A DNA stretch of 64,000 nucleotides from Smittia aterrima (Eukaryota; Arthropoda; Insecta; Diptera; Chironomidae): assembly GCA_033063855.1 (NCBI GenBank), contig CP093831.1, positions 25,482,001 to 25,546,000 of the forward strand, read 5' to 3'. The translations under genes were made by a program, and so were the position numbers. Under the pieces are notes generated by a model that was given only the letters and a program-made list of their open reading frames with translations, was not told the DNA's origin and did not search any database. This document shows, piece after piece, positions 44,520-55,499 of the stretch (positions are counted from its first letter, which is position 1; the number at the start of each line of letters is the position of its first letter).

Positions 44520-47100
44520 TTAAGCCATTATGCATCATCTGAATTTATTGCCGAATGTCTTCCGCTTTCTACAAGAATCTCAGCTTCAGGTGGTGATAAT
44601 TGCATTTCCATGAAATCTTTCTCCCATTTACTTTGATTTATCTTATCAAAGATGCAATTGAACGGCCTCGGTTATTGTCATGTTAATCATTTTTATCTGT
44701 TAATTAGTCAAGAGAGTGTCTTTATTTTAATTAAACATTGAAGCAACTGTAATGAGTTTGAACTTACAACCTTTTCGTCGAAGGAAGAAATGTATTTAGT
44801 TAACAAAATAATGCGTTTGACTCTTGAACAAGAGCATTCATGGAGCGTGATTTATTGACTTTCGTCCCTCGATGTTAAATACTTTTGCTTTCTTTTTTCT
44901 AAATAAAAACATTTCCTTCTCTTTGCCTTCGAACGAACGAATGAGATTTATGTTTTGGAATATTTTAATTGAAAAAAAAGAAAGAATCTCGTGGAAATAA
45001 AATAAATACCTGTCCGTCGTTTTCTCGAGTGGAAAATCTGAAAAACCATTGAAACTCAACCATTTCCTACAATTACGATCTCATTAATCCTTGAAATGGA
45101 TCCCTCGTGAATGGGAACGAACGAACGTTGATGATGATGGCTTATGATGTTTGCGGCATCTCTTGAAACATTTTCCTCTTTCTCTCTTTCCTTCAACCGT
45201 CAATTAATTTCTTTCCGTTGTTGTTTGTTTCCATTTGTTTTCTTCTCTCAAACGAGAAGTGCTTTGACGTAAGTTTATGCGGATTCTTTTGTTTCAGAGT
45301 TGGAACTTGATATTAGCAGTTAATTGTAACCTTGAGCAAACATTATTGAAGTCTGTTTGTTGCATGAAACGATACTTGTTGCTATTTGTTTGAAGGAAAC
45401 GTCGAACATTACGCGGAGATGAGAATAATGAGAATCAACGTCATTAGCTTGAGCTGAAGGAAAAAATATTTTTCCAAAGTTTTTCTTTAAAAAGTTAAAA
45501 ACAAAAGAAAAATCTTGAAACATGAAACTTCTGATTTCCCAATTAAAGTTTCATCCAACTCAACAGATTCGTGATAATCATCGGTCAGCATAATTTATGG
45601 TCAAAGTGTTTACACTTCAACAATATCTTGATGTCCTGTCAACCGCTCATCTCTTGACTCTCGAACAAGAAACTTTAATTATGCAAATGCAATCTGATTA
45701 TCGCAGCATAATTTCCTTGAAATTTCGATTTCCCATCAAACGAATTCAATTCCAATTTTAATTCATTAATCTCGCAGCGAGAGTGGGCTCACGAAAATTA
45801 ACATGCAATTATGATTTATGAGATGTAAATTAGAAAATCGTTTTTGACAAAGCAATAATTTATATTTTGTGTTGTAAATGGGAACATGCAATGTGTAATG
45901 TGTATCAGCCTCGCTTCCTCCCGTTCAAGGTGTTTTGTCGGTTTTGCTGAATTTCAATTAATTGTTGATTTAACTCTTGGACAGACGACGACTCTCTCTC
46001 TCTCTCTCCTCTTGTAATTGAAATTTTAAATTTACCCATCGATGCGTTTGCACATGTGTCCCTTTCATATCATTAGCCTGAAATGATTTTGTTGCGTTCC
46101 ACCGACGACACGGATGGGACATATGTAAATTAGTGGATTAACTCCAATCTGTTGTCATTTGATTTCACGGTAACTCTCCAACGCAGACACAATGTAGACG
46201 ATTTTTCAATTCTTTCTCCTCTTTCTCGTTATTAAATGATTGCGCATGGAAAAACTCGAGTGAAATGAAAAATGTAAAACTTTTTTTTGGCCAAAAAACA
46301 ACTTTGTTGATGGAGTGGAGAGAATTGCGAAATTCCAGACGAAAATAATTCCATCGTAATTGATTCAAGCCGACATTCTCCTACGATCGCACCGCGGGTG
46401 AACATTTTGTGTTCATCATTACCGCTCCATCCTCAAAGCGAATGCGAGTTCATTGATTTTTCTCGTTTTTTCGGGGATGAATAGCAAAACTGAATGAATG
46501 CAACAAATTGTGGTGAACAAAACTATCAATTGCAAGTCCCGAGCGAGTTTAATTCTGGGTTTTCATCGCAACTAATGATTCCACAACAGAAAACATGTCA
46601 TCAACTTCGTTTCGTATCAGACGCGATGCACTTTGTTGCAATGAATCCGCTCTTTGCTTTTTAATTAGTGTTCGCATTATTGACAGGAGCGAGAGTCGTA
46701 TCTGGCGCTCGAATCAGTTCACGCACAGTCAGTTTCATTTGCATTTTAGATCGCAAGCCCCAATGGAGAGATTATTTAATTACATCAAATTCCGCATTCA
46801 TCGAAAATTGCATCGTTATGCACTCGTCATTTTCCTCGAATTTGCGAATGCATCGACGTGAGATAAGATCTGAAATTGAATGAAAAGCGGAAAATGTTGT
46901 AAAGGGCACTTTTGAGTTTGATTTGATTACACTTTGATTAGGTTTTATGATACGTCGCCCGAAAATGCAATGCACTCTAATTAAATTCTCCTCCTCGAGC
47001 GTCGCTGTAACGACAATCAATGATTTTCATAAATTGAACGATTTCATTCGTTTTCGTGGAGATTTAATTTCACAACTTTGTGACGAGATTCTTTGCTGTG
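44520..47100. other. Non-coding stretch, no gene recognised
   Basis: AT-rich. It includes a CT microsatellite (45992..46009) and no convincing exon. Confidence 0.55.
45992..46009. repeat. CT dinucleotide microsatellite
   Basis: About nine CT units. Confidence 0.8.
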
Positions 47101-47123
47101 TCAAGCGTCTTTTGTAGAGGTTT

Positions 47124-47214
47124 TAGCCAAAAGCTTCACAAGGAAATGAGAGTAAAACTCTGTTGATGAATTCACTTTGAATCATTGAGATCCATTTGGA
47201 TCGGGTTCGAATCC
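47124..47214 (+). ncRNA. tRNA-like Pol III candidate unit 3
   Basis: GGTTTTAGCCAAAAG (A-box-like) with the perfect B box GGGTTCGAATCC at 47203..47214. The interior TTCACTTTGA..GGATC is shared with units at 54477 and 55163. A T6 run at about 47251 could terminate. Confidence 0.4.
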
Positions 47215-47449
47215 CTATTAATTTGCATGCAAAATACGATCGTGTGTTAATCTTTTTTGTCAATTTAAATAAAACGATTTACAAGAAAACTTTTTATTTT
47301 CATCAACTTTCCACAAAGTCAAAGAATTTGAAAAGGGTTATTTGTATTTCGTTAGTTTTTCCTTTTTAGATTAAAAGATGCGCTTACTTCAACTAATTCC
47401 ATTTCACTCAATTACACAATACACTCACACATTTTCAAAAACACGCAAT

Positions 47450-49358
47450 TTAGACAAGAAATGTGATTCGATTGGATCTCGTCAGACGAATCCAAATTCT
47501 CTTCAGATGAAAATGACAAAGTTCTGCAATGAATGCGATCACCGACAAAGACAGAGCACAAAGCCAAATGTTAAATCCAGTCGCAAGATCATCCATCGAG
47601 AGCACAACAAGACTTGATTCTTCTGCTTTCCTCACTTTCAGCTCTGCAAAATATTTTAAGCGATTCGACCAATTTTCAAGAATTCCACTGTCGATGAAGC
47701 CTGAATTAACAACTTTCGGATCGAACGACTGATGCAAGAAAATATGCGAGTTCACGCTGAAGAAGTTGATTTCCAAGTAATTGAAGTTGATGGTGTCCCG
47801 ATATTTGGTTATTCTCTCAAGTTGAACTGTAGTCTCAAGAATGCATCCCTCGAACGATGAATTCTGAATATTTTTTAAATACGATGGTTTGCTCTTGTGG
47901 GGTACAAACACGATGTTTAGTCTAAAAATATTATTTTAAAGCAAAAAGAAATTAGTAAAAATATTTCGCTCCTACTCTTGGATAAATAAATAGCACTTAC
48001 GGCTTAAAATACTCGAACTCTAAATGACGATATTGCCCAGCAACGAAAACAGGAAAGTCTTTCTCCACAAGTTCCTCCATCGAGCTGATTGGTTTCTTTT
48101 GTGGATTTGTCGTCAGAAACTCAAAGTAGACTCCTTGGTAAGCTGTTCTCATGATTAAGCTGAAGATGATGAAGTTCATGAGCAGCATCCTCGAAACATT
48201 TCTTACTGGTAAAGTCAGTTGCCCAATTCCCATGAAAGCGGCCACGATGTTCAATCCAGGAGTCGAAACATTTTCGCCGATGACAAACGCATTGATCGAA
48301 TAAGATCTCGAAAGTCTCACAACGATCACAACTGAGAAAGCTGTTGCGAAAGTAAAAGCGAGAAGAATCCAAGTCAACTCATCGAATGGCAGAATAAACT
48401 TCTCTTCTGATGTGTAGAATGCTCCAGGAGGAACGACGATGGTGAATACGTTTGTATAAAGAGGTTTAGTCTTAATTATATCGAAATGAGCAGCTAATCC
48501 AGCAATTGTATATAAGAACCAATCGCAAGGAGGTCTTTCATAAATTTCCTTCTTCTCATTGAGATTCAGATAACGAGGCATACGAGTTTCAACTTCATCA
48601 AAGAGCCAAATCTCCAATGTAAAGTTTAATCTCGGGCTCAATTCCTCAGCCAAGTTGAAGAGAAATCCTTTAGTGTGAATGTTCTCAACTTTTCCGTCTT
48701 TCGTTGTTGTCCAATTGAATTCATGCTCGAGAAAAGAACTGCCAGCGTAACAAACTTTGAGCGTGCAACCATGAAAATTATTGATTATTGTGTTAGAAAA
48801 TTTCTTCGTTTTCCATTTCAACTTCTTGTTCGAGAATCTGTTGATTTCGATCAGTTGTTGCTGGTGACAAGCTTGTGGCGTGAACCGAGCATTTTCTTTC
48901 AGGTAAATTTCTCCTTTCTCTTCGATCAAATATTGATTAATCGGAAAGCCTTCGCCTGGTAAGTTTCTCAAGACCTCTTTTGTTGTAAGATTCGGGCAAA
49001 CGATGAGAAGATGACGTTTTTTAGCGTCATACATTTGTCTGGTTACATTTCGATCGAAGAGCGTGAAACTTTCAAGCTTGTCGAAAATGAGAATCGCTGA
49101 TGTTTTGAATTCGTAGGAAACGTTTGTCGCAAATGCATCCACTTGCGTCACTCGATATGCCAAGTTTCCGAGAAGTTTAATTGTTTCGTCAACTAAGCTC
49201 ACGTTCTTCAAATTGTAGAAGATTTCAAAAGTTTTTCCGTTTTTCACAAAATTGTTTTCTGCGTATTCCTTGATAGCAATCGCCAATAAGTTTTCTTTGG
49301 AATAGCCAGCCCTGAAAGTAAATGAAATCACTAGCAAAAAAAGAAAGTTCCACTTCAT
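47450..49358 (-). CDS. Divergent ionotropic receptor, IR-D (second family)
   Basis: Two exons (48001..49358 and 47450..47921) with one 79-base phase-2 intron encode 609 residues. The signal peptide is MKWNFLFLLVISFTFRAGYS. The extracellular region has several N-glycosylation sites. M1 is about 329-348 after 'LPFDELTW', the pore segment is NIVAAFMGIGQ (370-380), and M3 (about 391-404) ends MRTAYQGVYFEF, the divergent-IR signature. M4 (about 568-588) reads IWLCALSLSVIAFIAEL. The intron lies in the region of the second intron of the first IR cluster, so both clusters share ancestry but have diverged greatly. Likely a chemosensory ligand-gated channel; ligand unknown. Confidence 0.88.
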
Positions 49359-49658
49359 CCTTCAACGAAAGGATTGGAACTGAAGTGTTCGTGGTTCGTG
49401 AGGGAAAATCTTGTTCAATATTTTGATAAGAATCAGAAAGTGTTTAAGAAGCTATGAACATGACTGAAGCCAAGTCGTCTGTCTTGAGCCTGGGCACTTG
49501 AACACTTACACTCCATAAGGCTGTTTTATAAGAGAAGGGGCAGAAGAGCACATTTTAGGCAAATGACATCGTCTGAATTATCGTGAACAACATCCATTAA
49601 ATAATATTTAGTAAATTTTACTTCTGGACCTGAAGTCGAACTTTTTACAAACCTATCA

Positions 49659-49757
49659 AGATTTAGCCGAATCGTTTTGAATGCCAATACAGTTTAATTG
49701 TCTTAAATCCGCTAAGCGGAAATCAAGCTTGACTGGGTTCGAATCCCAAATAAATCT
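49659..49757 (+). ncRNA. tRNA-like Pol III candidate unit 4
   Basis: A TAGCCGAATCG A box (perfect to TRGYNNANNNG) and a B box GGGTTCGAATCC (49735..49746), 83 bases from A start to B end. The terminal hexamers AGATTT (49659..49664) and AAATCT (49752..49757) are perfectly complementary, an acceptor-like stem. The middle contains a hairpin TCCGC-TAA-GCGGA. No anticodon arm is recognisable. It lies just upstream of IR-D. Confidence 0.42.
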
Positions 49758-49919
49758 CTCGAACAGAATTTTATTGATGAGAGCCATTTGAAAATTTATT
49801 TTTTGTTCAACTACATTTGTTGTGTATTCAATTGAGTTCATTGTTGTAGAATTGTGCTTCGATAGTAACATCTGGAAAAGCCAAAAATATTTACTTAAAC
49901 ACAAACACTCAAATTACAT

Positions 49920-51826
49920 TTAAGCCACAAATGAAATTCGATTGGATCTCGTCAGACGAATCAAAGTTCTCTTCAGATGAAAATGGCAAAGCTCTGCAAT
50001 GAATGCGATCACCGACAATGATAGAGCGCAAAGCCAAATGTAAAATCCAGTCGCAAGATGATCCATCGAGAGCACAACAAGATTCGATTCTTCTGCTTTC
50101 CTCACTTTTAGTTCAGCAAAATATTTTAAGCGATTCGACCAATTTTCAAGAATTCCGCTGTCGATGAAGCCATCATCTACAACTTTCACGTCGAACGAAT
50201 GATGCAAGAAAATTGCCCAGTTCATGCTTAGAATGTTGATATCTAAGTAATTGAAGTTGAGAGTGTCCTGATATTTGCTGTTTCGTTCGAGTTCAATTGT
50301 AGATTCAAGAATGCATCCATTGAATGATGAACTTTGAATTTCAACGAAAAGAGATGAAAATTTGCTGGTCATATGTATGAAGGTTAGTCTGAAAGATTTG
50401 AAATAAAGAAATAAACCTTTTATCTCTTTAAACACTTACGGCTTCAAAATATCCAAATTCAATTCATTTCGAATCTTTTCATTCAACGCAGTGTAAACTG
50501 GCATGTTCATCTTCGCGATTTCTTCCATCGAACTGATTGGTTTCTTTTGTGGATTTGTTGTCAGAAACTGAAAGTAGACTCCTTGGTAAGCTGTCCTCAT
50601 GATTAAGCTGAAGATGATGAAGTTCATGAGCAGAATCCTTGCAACATTTCTTGCTGGTAGTTTGAGTTGTCCGATTCCCATGAAAGCTGCGACAATGTTC
50701 AATCCAGGAGACGAAACGTTCTCCCCATGGACAAATTCAGCGATCGAATAAGATCTCGAGAGTCTCACAACAATCACAACTGAGAAAGCTGAGGCGAAGA
50801 CCAAGGCGAGAAGAATCCAAGTCAACTCATCGAAAGGCAAAATGAACTTTTCTTCTGATGTGAAGAATGCTCCAGGAGGAACGATGATGGTGAATTCGTC
50901 CGTGAAAATTGGTTTACTCGCAGTCACATATTCGTAAAGTTCTTTCAAAATGGGAAGCGTATGAGAACTAGTTGCCAATCACAATAAGGCTGCTCTTTGT
51001 ATTCCTTCCTCTCAGCGAGATTCAGATATCGAGGATAATCTGTTTCAAAGTCATCAAACAGCCAAATCTCCAATGTAAAGTTCAAACGACGACTCAATTC
51101 ATCAGCCAGGTTAAAAAGAGATCCTTCCATGTGAATGTTCTCTACTTTTCCGTCTTCGGTTGTGGTCCAGTTGTATTCATGTTCTAGGAAAGTACTGCCA
51201 ACGTAACAAACTTTGAGCGTGCAGCCATGAAAGTTATCGATGTTCGCGTTAGAAAACTTCTTTGTCGTCCATTTTAATTTCTTTTTCGAGAATCTGTTGA
51301 TTTCGATCAGTTGTTGCTGGTGACAAGCTTGTGGCGTGTACCACGTCACCTCTTTCAGGTAAATTTGTCCTTTTTCTTCGATCAAATATTGATTTATTGG
51401 AAAATATAACTGTCCTCGACTTGTTAAGTTTCTCACGACTTCGCTTGTTGTAAGATTCGGGCAAACGATGAGAAGATGACGTTTTTTAATGTCCGATCCG
51501 CGTCTATCGATATTTCGTTCAAAGATTGTGAAATTTTCCAGTTTGTCGAAAATGAGAATCGCTGATGTCTTGAATTTGTAGGGAACGTTTGCTGTTGCAA
51601 ATGCATCCACTTGCGTCACTCGATAAGCCACATTTCCGAGAAGTTTAATTGTTTCGTCAACTAAGCTCACGTTCTTCGAATTGTAGAAGATTTCAAAAGT
51701 TTTTCCGTTTTTCACAAAATTATTTTCTGCGTATTCCTTGATAGCAATCGCCACTAAGTTTTCTTTGGAATAGCCAGCACTGATATTTAAAGAAATCACG
51801 AGCAAAAACAGAAAGTTCCACTTCAT
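49920..51826 (-). pseudogene. Ionotropic receptor IR-E with a frameshift
   Basis: The same two-exon structure as IR-D and IR-F (exons 50440..51826 and 49920..50388, intact splice sites). At about 50963..50975 the sequence after the CDW codons has 11 bases where IR-F has 6, a net +5 that breaks the frame; the rest (M1, pore, M3 MRTAYQGVYFQF, M4) is open in the shifted frame. No other break was seen. It is a young pseudogene or a null allele; an assembly error is possible but less likely because the local sequence differs, not just a homopolymer length. Confidence 0.8.
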
Positions 51827-52167
51827 CCTTCAACGAAAGGATTGGAACTGAAGTGTTCGTGGTTCGTGAGGGAAAATCTTGTTCAATATTTTGATAAGAA
51901 TCAGAAATTGTGTAAGAAACTCTGAACATGACTGAAGTCGTCTATCTTGAGACTGGACACATGAACACCAAGTGATAATTGAGTCACCTTTGGGGCTGTC
52001 CCATAAGAGGAGGGGATGAAGAGCGCTTTTTAGGCAAATGGCTGTCATCTGAATTAAAATTTTCTGCTTGCAAAAATTATCGTGACCAACATCCATTAAA
52101 TATTATTCAATAAATGTTACTTCTCGAATTGAAATCGATCTTTTTATTACACAAACCTATCAAATTT

Positions 52168-52250
52168 TAGCCGAAACGTTTTGAAAGCAAAAGTAGTTCA
52201 ATTGACAAAAATCCGCTAAGCGGAAACCAAATTGGACTGGGTTCGAATCC
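52168..52250 (+). ncRNA. tRNA-like Pol III candidate unit 5
   Basis: TAGCCGAAACG (52168) and B box GGGTTCGAATCC (52239..52250). It has the same 83-base span and the TCCGCTAAGCGGA hairpin as unit 4, and sits in the same position between IR genes. It duplicated together with the IR unit. Confidence 0.42.
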
Positions 52251-52412
52251 CAATTAAATCTCTCAGAATTTATTTAATGGATCCCTTCGAAAATTTATTT
52301 TTTGTTCAAATACAATTTTTGTATATTCAATCGAGTTCATTGTTTTATAATTGTGCTTCGATAATGACAACCGGAAAAGCCAAAAATTTTCACACAAACA
52401 CACAAACTTCAT

Positions 52413-54312
52413 TTAAGCGACAAATGAGATTCGATTGGATCTTGTCAGACGAATCAGAATTCTCTTCAGATGAAAGTGACAGAGCTCAGCAATGAATGCG
52501 ATCACCGACAAGGACAGAGCGCAAAGCCAAATTGTAAATCCAGCCGAGAGATCATCCATCGAGAGCACACGAAGATTCGATTCTTTTGCTTTCCTCACTT
52601 TCAGTTCAGCAAAATATTTTAAGCGATTCGACCAATTTTCAAGAATTCCGCTTTCGATGAAACCTGAATCAACAATTTTTGGGTCGAACGAATGGTGCAA
52701 TTGAATCGCAAGATTGACGCTAAAAATGTTGACGTCCAAGTAATTGAACTTAAGAGTGTCCAGATATTTGCTGTTTCTTTCAAGTTCAATTGTAGATTCA
52801 AGAATGCATCCGTCGAACGATGAATTTTGAATTTGAACATAACGTGATGAGATTTCCTTCATGGTGACACTTTTCATGAAGGTTAGCCTAAAAGATAGAA
52901 AATGCAAAAATAATCTTTTAAACGTTAAAAAGTAAAAAAACTTACAATTTTAAAACATCCAAATTAATGTGTTTATGAATGTCTTCAGGCATTGTAGTGT
53001 AAACTGGAATTTTCATCTTCACAAGTTCTTCCATCGAACTGATTGGTTTCTTTTGTGGATTTGTCGTCAGAAACTCAAAGTAGACTCCTTGGTAAGCTGT
53101 TCTCATGATTAAGCTGAAGATGACAAAGTTCATGAGCAGAATCCTTGCAACGTTTCTTGCTGGTAGAGAGAGTTGCCCGATTCCCATGAAAGTTGCGATG
53201 ATATTCAATCCAGGAGTCGAAACGTTCTCGCCATGAACAAACGCAGCGATCGAATAAGATCTCGAGAGTCTCACAACAATCACAACTGAGAAAGCAGTCA
53301 AAAAAGTAAAAGCGAGAAGAATCCAAGTTAACTCATCGAATGGCAGAATGAACTTTTCTTCTGATGTGTAGAATGCTCCAGGAGGAACGACGATGGTGAA
53401 TTCGTCTGTGATAATTGGTTTACTCGCAGTCACATATTCGTAAAGATCTTTCAAAATGGGAAGCGTATGAAAAACCCAATCACACTCAGGCCGCTCTTTG
53501 TATTCCTTCCTCTCAGTTAGGTTCAGATATCGAGGAGAATCTGTTTGAAAGTCATCAAACAGCCAAGTCTCCAATGTAAAATTCAAACGACGACTCAATT
53601 CTTCAGCCAAGTTGAAGAAATATCCTTCCGTGTGAATGTTCTCAACTTTCCTGTCTTTTGTTGTTGTCCAATTGTAATCGTGTTCGGGAAAATAACTACC
53701 AATGAAACAAACTTTGAGCGTGCAGCCATGAAAGTTATCGATGTTCGCGTTAGAATATTTCTTCGTTGTCCATTTTAACTTCTTCTTCGAGAATCTGTTG
53801 ATTTCGATCAGTTGTTGCTGGTTACAAGCTTGTGGCGTGAACCGAGCATTTTCTTTCAGGTAAATTTCTCCTTTCTCTTCGATCAAATATTGATTTATGG
53901 GAAAACCTTCGCCTGGTAACTTTCCCAAGACCTCTTTTGTTGTAAGATTCGGACAAACGATGAGAAGATGACGTTTCTTGCTGTCCGATTGATGTCTGGT
54001 TATATTTCGATCAAAAGTTGTGAAACTTTCCAATTTATCGAAAATGAGAATCGCTGATGTTTTGAATTCGTAAGAGACGTTGGCTGATGGATTCACTTGC
54101 GTCACTCGATAAGCCAAATTTCCGAGAAGTTTAATTGTTTCGTCAACTAAGCTCACGTTCTTCAAATTGTAGAAGATTTCAAAAGTTTTTCCGTTTTTCA
54201 CAAAATTGTTTTCTGCGTATTCCTTGATAGCAATCGCCACAAAGTTTTCTTTGGAATAGCCAGCACTGATATTTAAAGAAATCACGAGCAAAAATAGAAA
54301 GTTCCACTTCAT
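52413..54312 (-). CDS. Divergent ionotropic receptor, IR-F (second family)
   Basis: Two exons (52946..54312 and 52413..52887) with a 58-base phase-2 intron encode 613 residues. The signal peptide MKWNFLFLLVISLNISAGYS differs little from IR-D and IR-E. 'LPFDELTW' precedes M1, followed by pore NIIATFMGIGQ, M3 ending MRTAYQGVYFEF, and M4 FTIWLCALSLSVIAFIAEL. It is intact. It is closest to IR-E in the linker before M1 (HTLPILK.LYEYVTASKPI), while IR-D has a different linker there. Likely a chemosensory channel; ligand unknown. Confidence 0.88.
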
Positions 54313-54476
54313 CCTTCAACGAAAGGATTGGAACTGAAGTGTTCGTGAGGACAATATTTTGATATGAATCTCAACTTGTTCGGGAAGCTCTGAACATGAA
54401 TGAAGAGCGTGACTTTTAGTAGACGCATTTTAAGTTAAACATAATCGCGAGAATCATTAGAGGTTTTAGCCAAACC

Positions 54477-54546
54477 TTTGCAAAGAGATGAATTCAGTTG
54501 ATTAAATCACTTTGATTAGAGATTAGTCTGTATCGGGTTCGAATCC
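54477..54546 (+). ncRNA. tRNA-like Pol III candidate unit 6
   Basis: GGTTTTAGCCAAACC with B box GGGTTCGAATCC (54535..54546). The span is 70 bases, the shortest of the family. It shares ATCACTTTGATT with units 3 and 8. Confidence 0.35.
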
Positions 54547-54747
54547 CAAGAAGGTTAGAAAAATTATTGTAGCTTTTAACATCATGGTTTAAATGTGTTT
54601 TTTTTATCATCAACTTAATATTTGAAAATTTAGTTTTTAAAGTTCAACTTGAGGTCACAACACTAATTCAACTCGGAACTAATTGAAAAATTGAAAATCT
54701 TCGTCTGATTCAACTTGCTCTTTCTATTTATCCTTTAAGTCAAGTTT

Positions 54748-54835
54748 CAGCCGAATCGTTTTCTAAATGAAAATAGATAAATTGACTGAAGTCCGGTGAT
54801 CAAGAATCAAACTGGACGATTCTGGGTTCGAATCC
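54748..54835 (+). ncRNA. tRNA-like Pol III candidate unit 7
   Basis: CAGCCGAATCGTTTT (A-box-like, first base changed) and B box GGGTTCGAATCC (54824..54835). It has a TCCGGT/ACTGGA interior stem, and AAATCT follows the B box as in units 4 and 5. Confidence 0.37.
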
Positions 54836-55162
54836 CGCCAAATCTGAGAAAAGAGTTCTGACTTCTGGGTTGATTTCTGTAGATAATTTTTTGTTGTTGT
54901 TGAAAATCTTATTAAAACAATTTGATCAAGAATGTTTAATTTTTAAGATTTTATTAAAAATTTTTTTTTTAATTGTCAAAACCAATTTGATAGCTTAAAC
55001 GGTTAAATTCTTAATGTGGCGCCTAAATTTACCACCTTTGCTACGCCATTTCTTTTTTATTCCTAAAAAAGAAAATTGAAAACTAATAATTTTTATTAAT
55101 TGTCAAACAAAAGATTTTTTGTTGTTTCAATGAAAAAGGAAAACACTAAAGTCTTAAGGTTT

Positions 55163-55242
55163 TAGCCAAATTGAAACAGAATTCGATGAAATCACTTTGA
55201 TTCACTCTCTGACGGAGATCCACTTGGATCGGGTTCGAATCC
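55163..55242 (+). ncRNA. tRNA-like Pol III candidate unit 8
   Basis: GGTTTTAGCCAAATTG with B box GGGTTCGAATCC (55231..55242), and a GAGATCCACTTGGATC interior nearly identical to unit 3. A T7 run follows at about 55282. Confidence 0.4.
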
Positions 55243-55416
55243 CAAGAAATTTAGGAAAGTCAAATATTGGTTCTCGGAATATTTTTTTATTTATTTTTTG
55301 TCTAAACAAGAATAAAAATGTTTGATTTAGGTACTCCATAATATCTCCATAATGAAAATTTCTATTGAAATCAAATGCTCTCATTAAGTTTCATATTGAT
55401 AATTGAAATCAAGTTT

Positions 55417-55499
55417 TAGCCGAATCGTTTTGAAAGTAAATTTGTTTCATTTGGCAAAACTCTGCTGAGCTAGACTCAAGCAGGACTGGGTTCGAATCC
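55417..55499 (+). ncRNA. tRNA-like Pol III candidate unit 9
   Basis: TAGCCGAATCGTTTTGAAAG and B box GGGTTCGAATCC (55488..55499), with the 83-base span of units 4 and 5. The T-arm stem CTGGG/CCCAG is complete, and AAGTTT before the A box can pair with AAATTT after it. Confidence 0.42.

Noticed and set aside
50963..50975. Extra bases in IR-E as a possible intron
   Set aside because: The 11-base interval is far too short for an intron and has no GT-AG ends; it is a frameshifting indel.
47450..54312. IR cluster 2 as ordinary ionotropic glutamate receptors
   Set aside because: No SYTANLAAF-type M3 motif. The M3 end is RTAYQG, typical of divergent insect IRs.
49659..55499. tRNA-like units as functional tRNA-Ser/Leu genes
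   Set aside because: The B box fits, but there is no anticodon stem-loop at the expected position and the A-to-B distance is too long for class II tRNAs.
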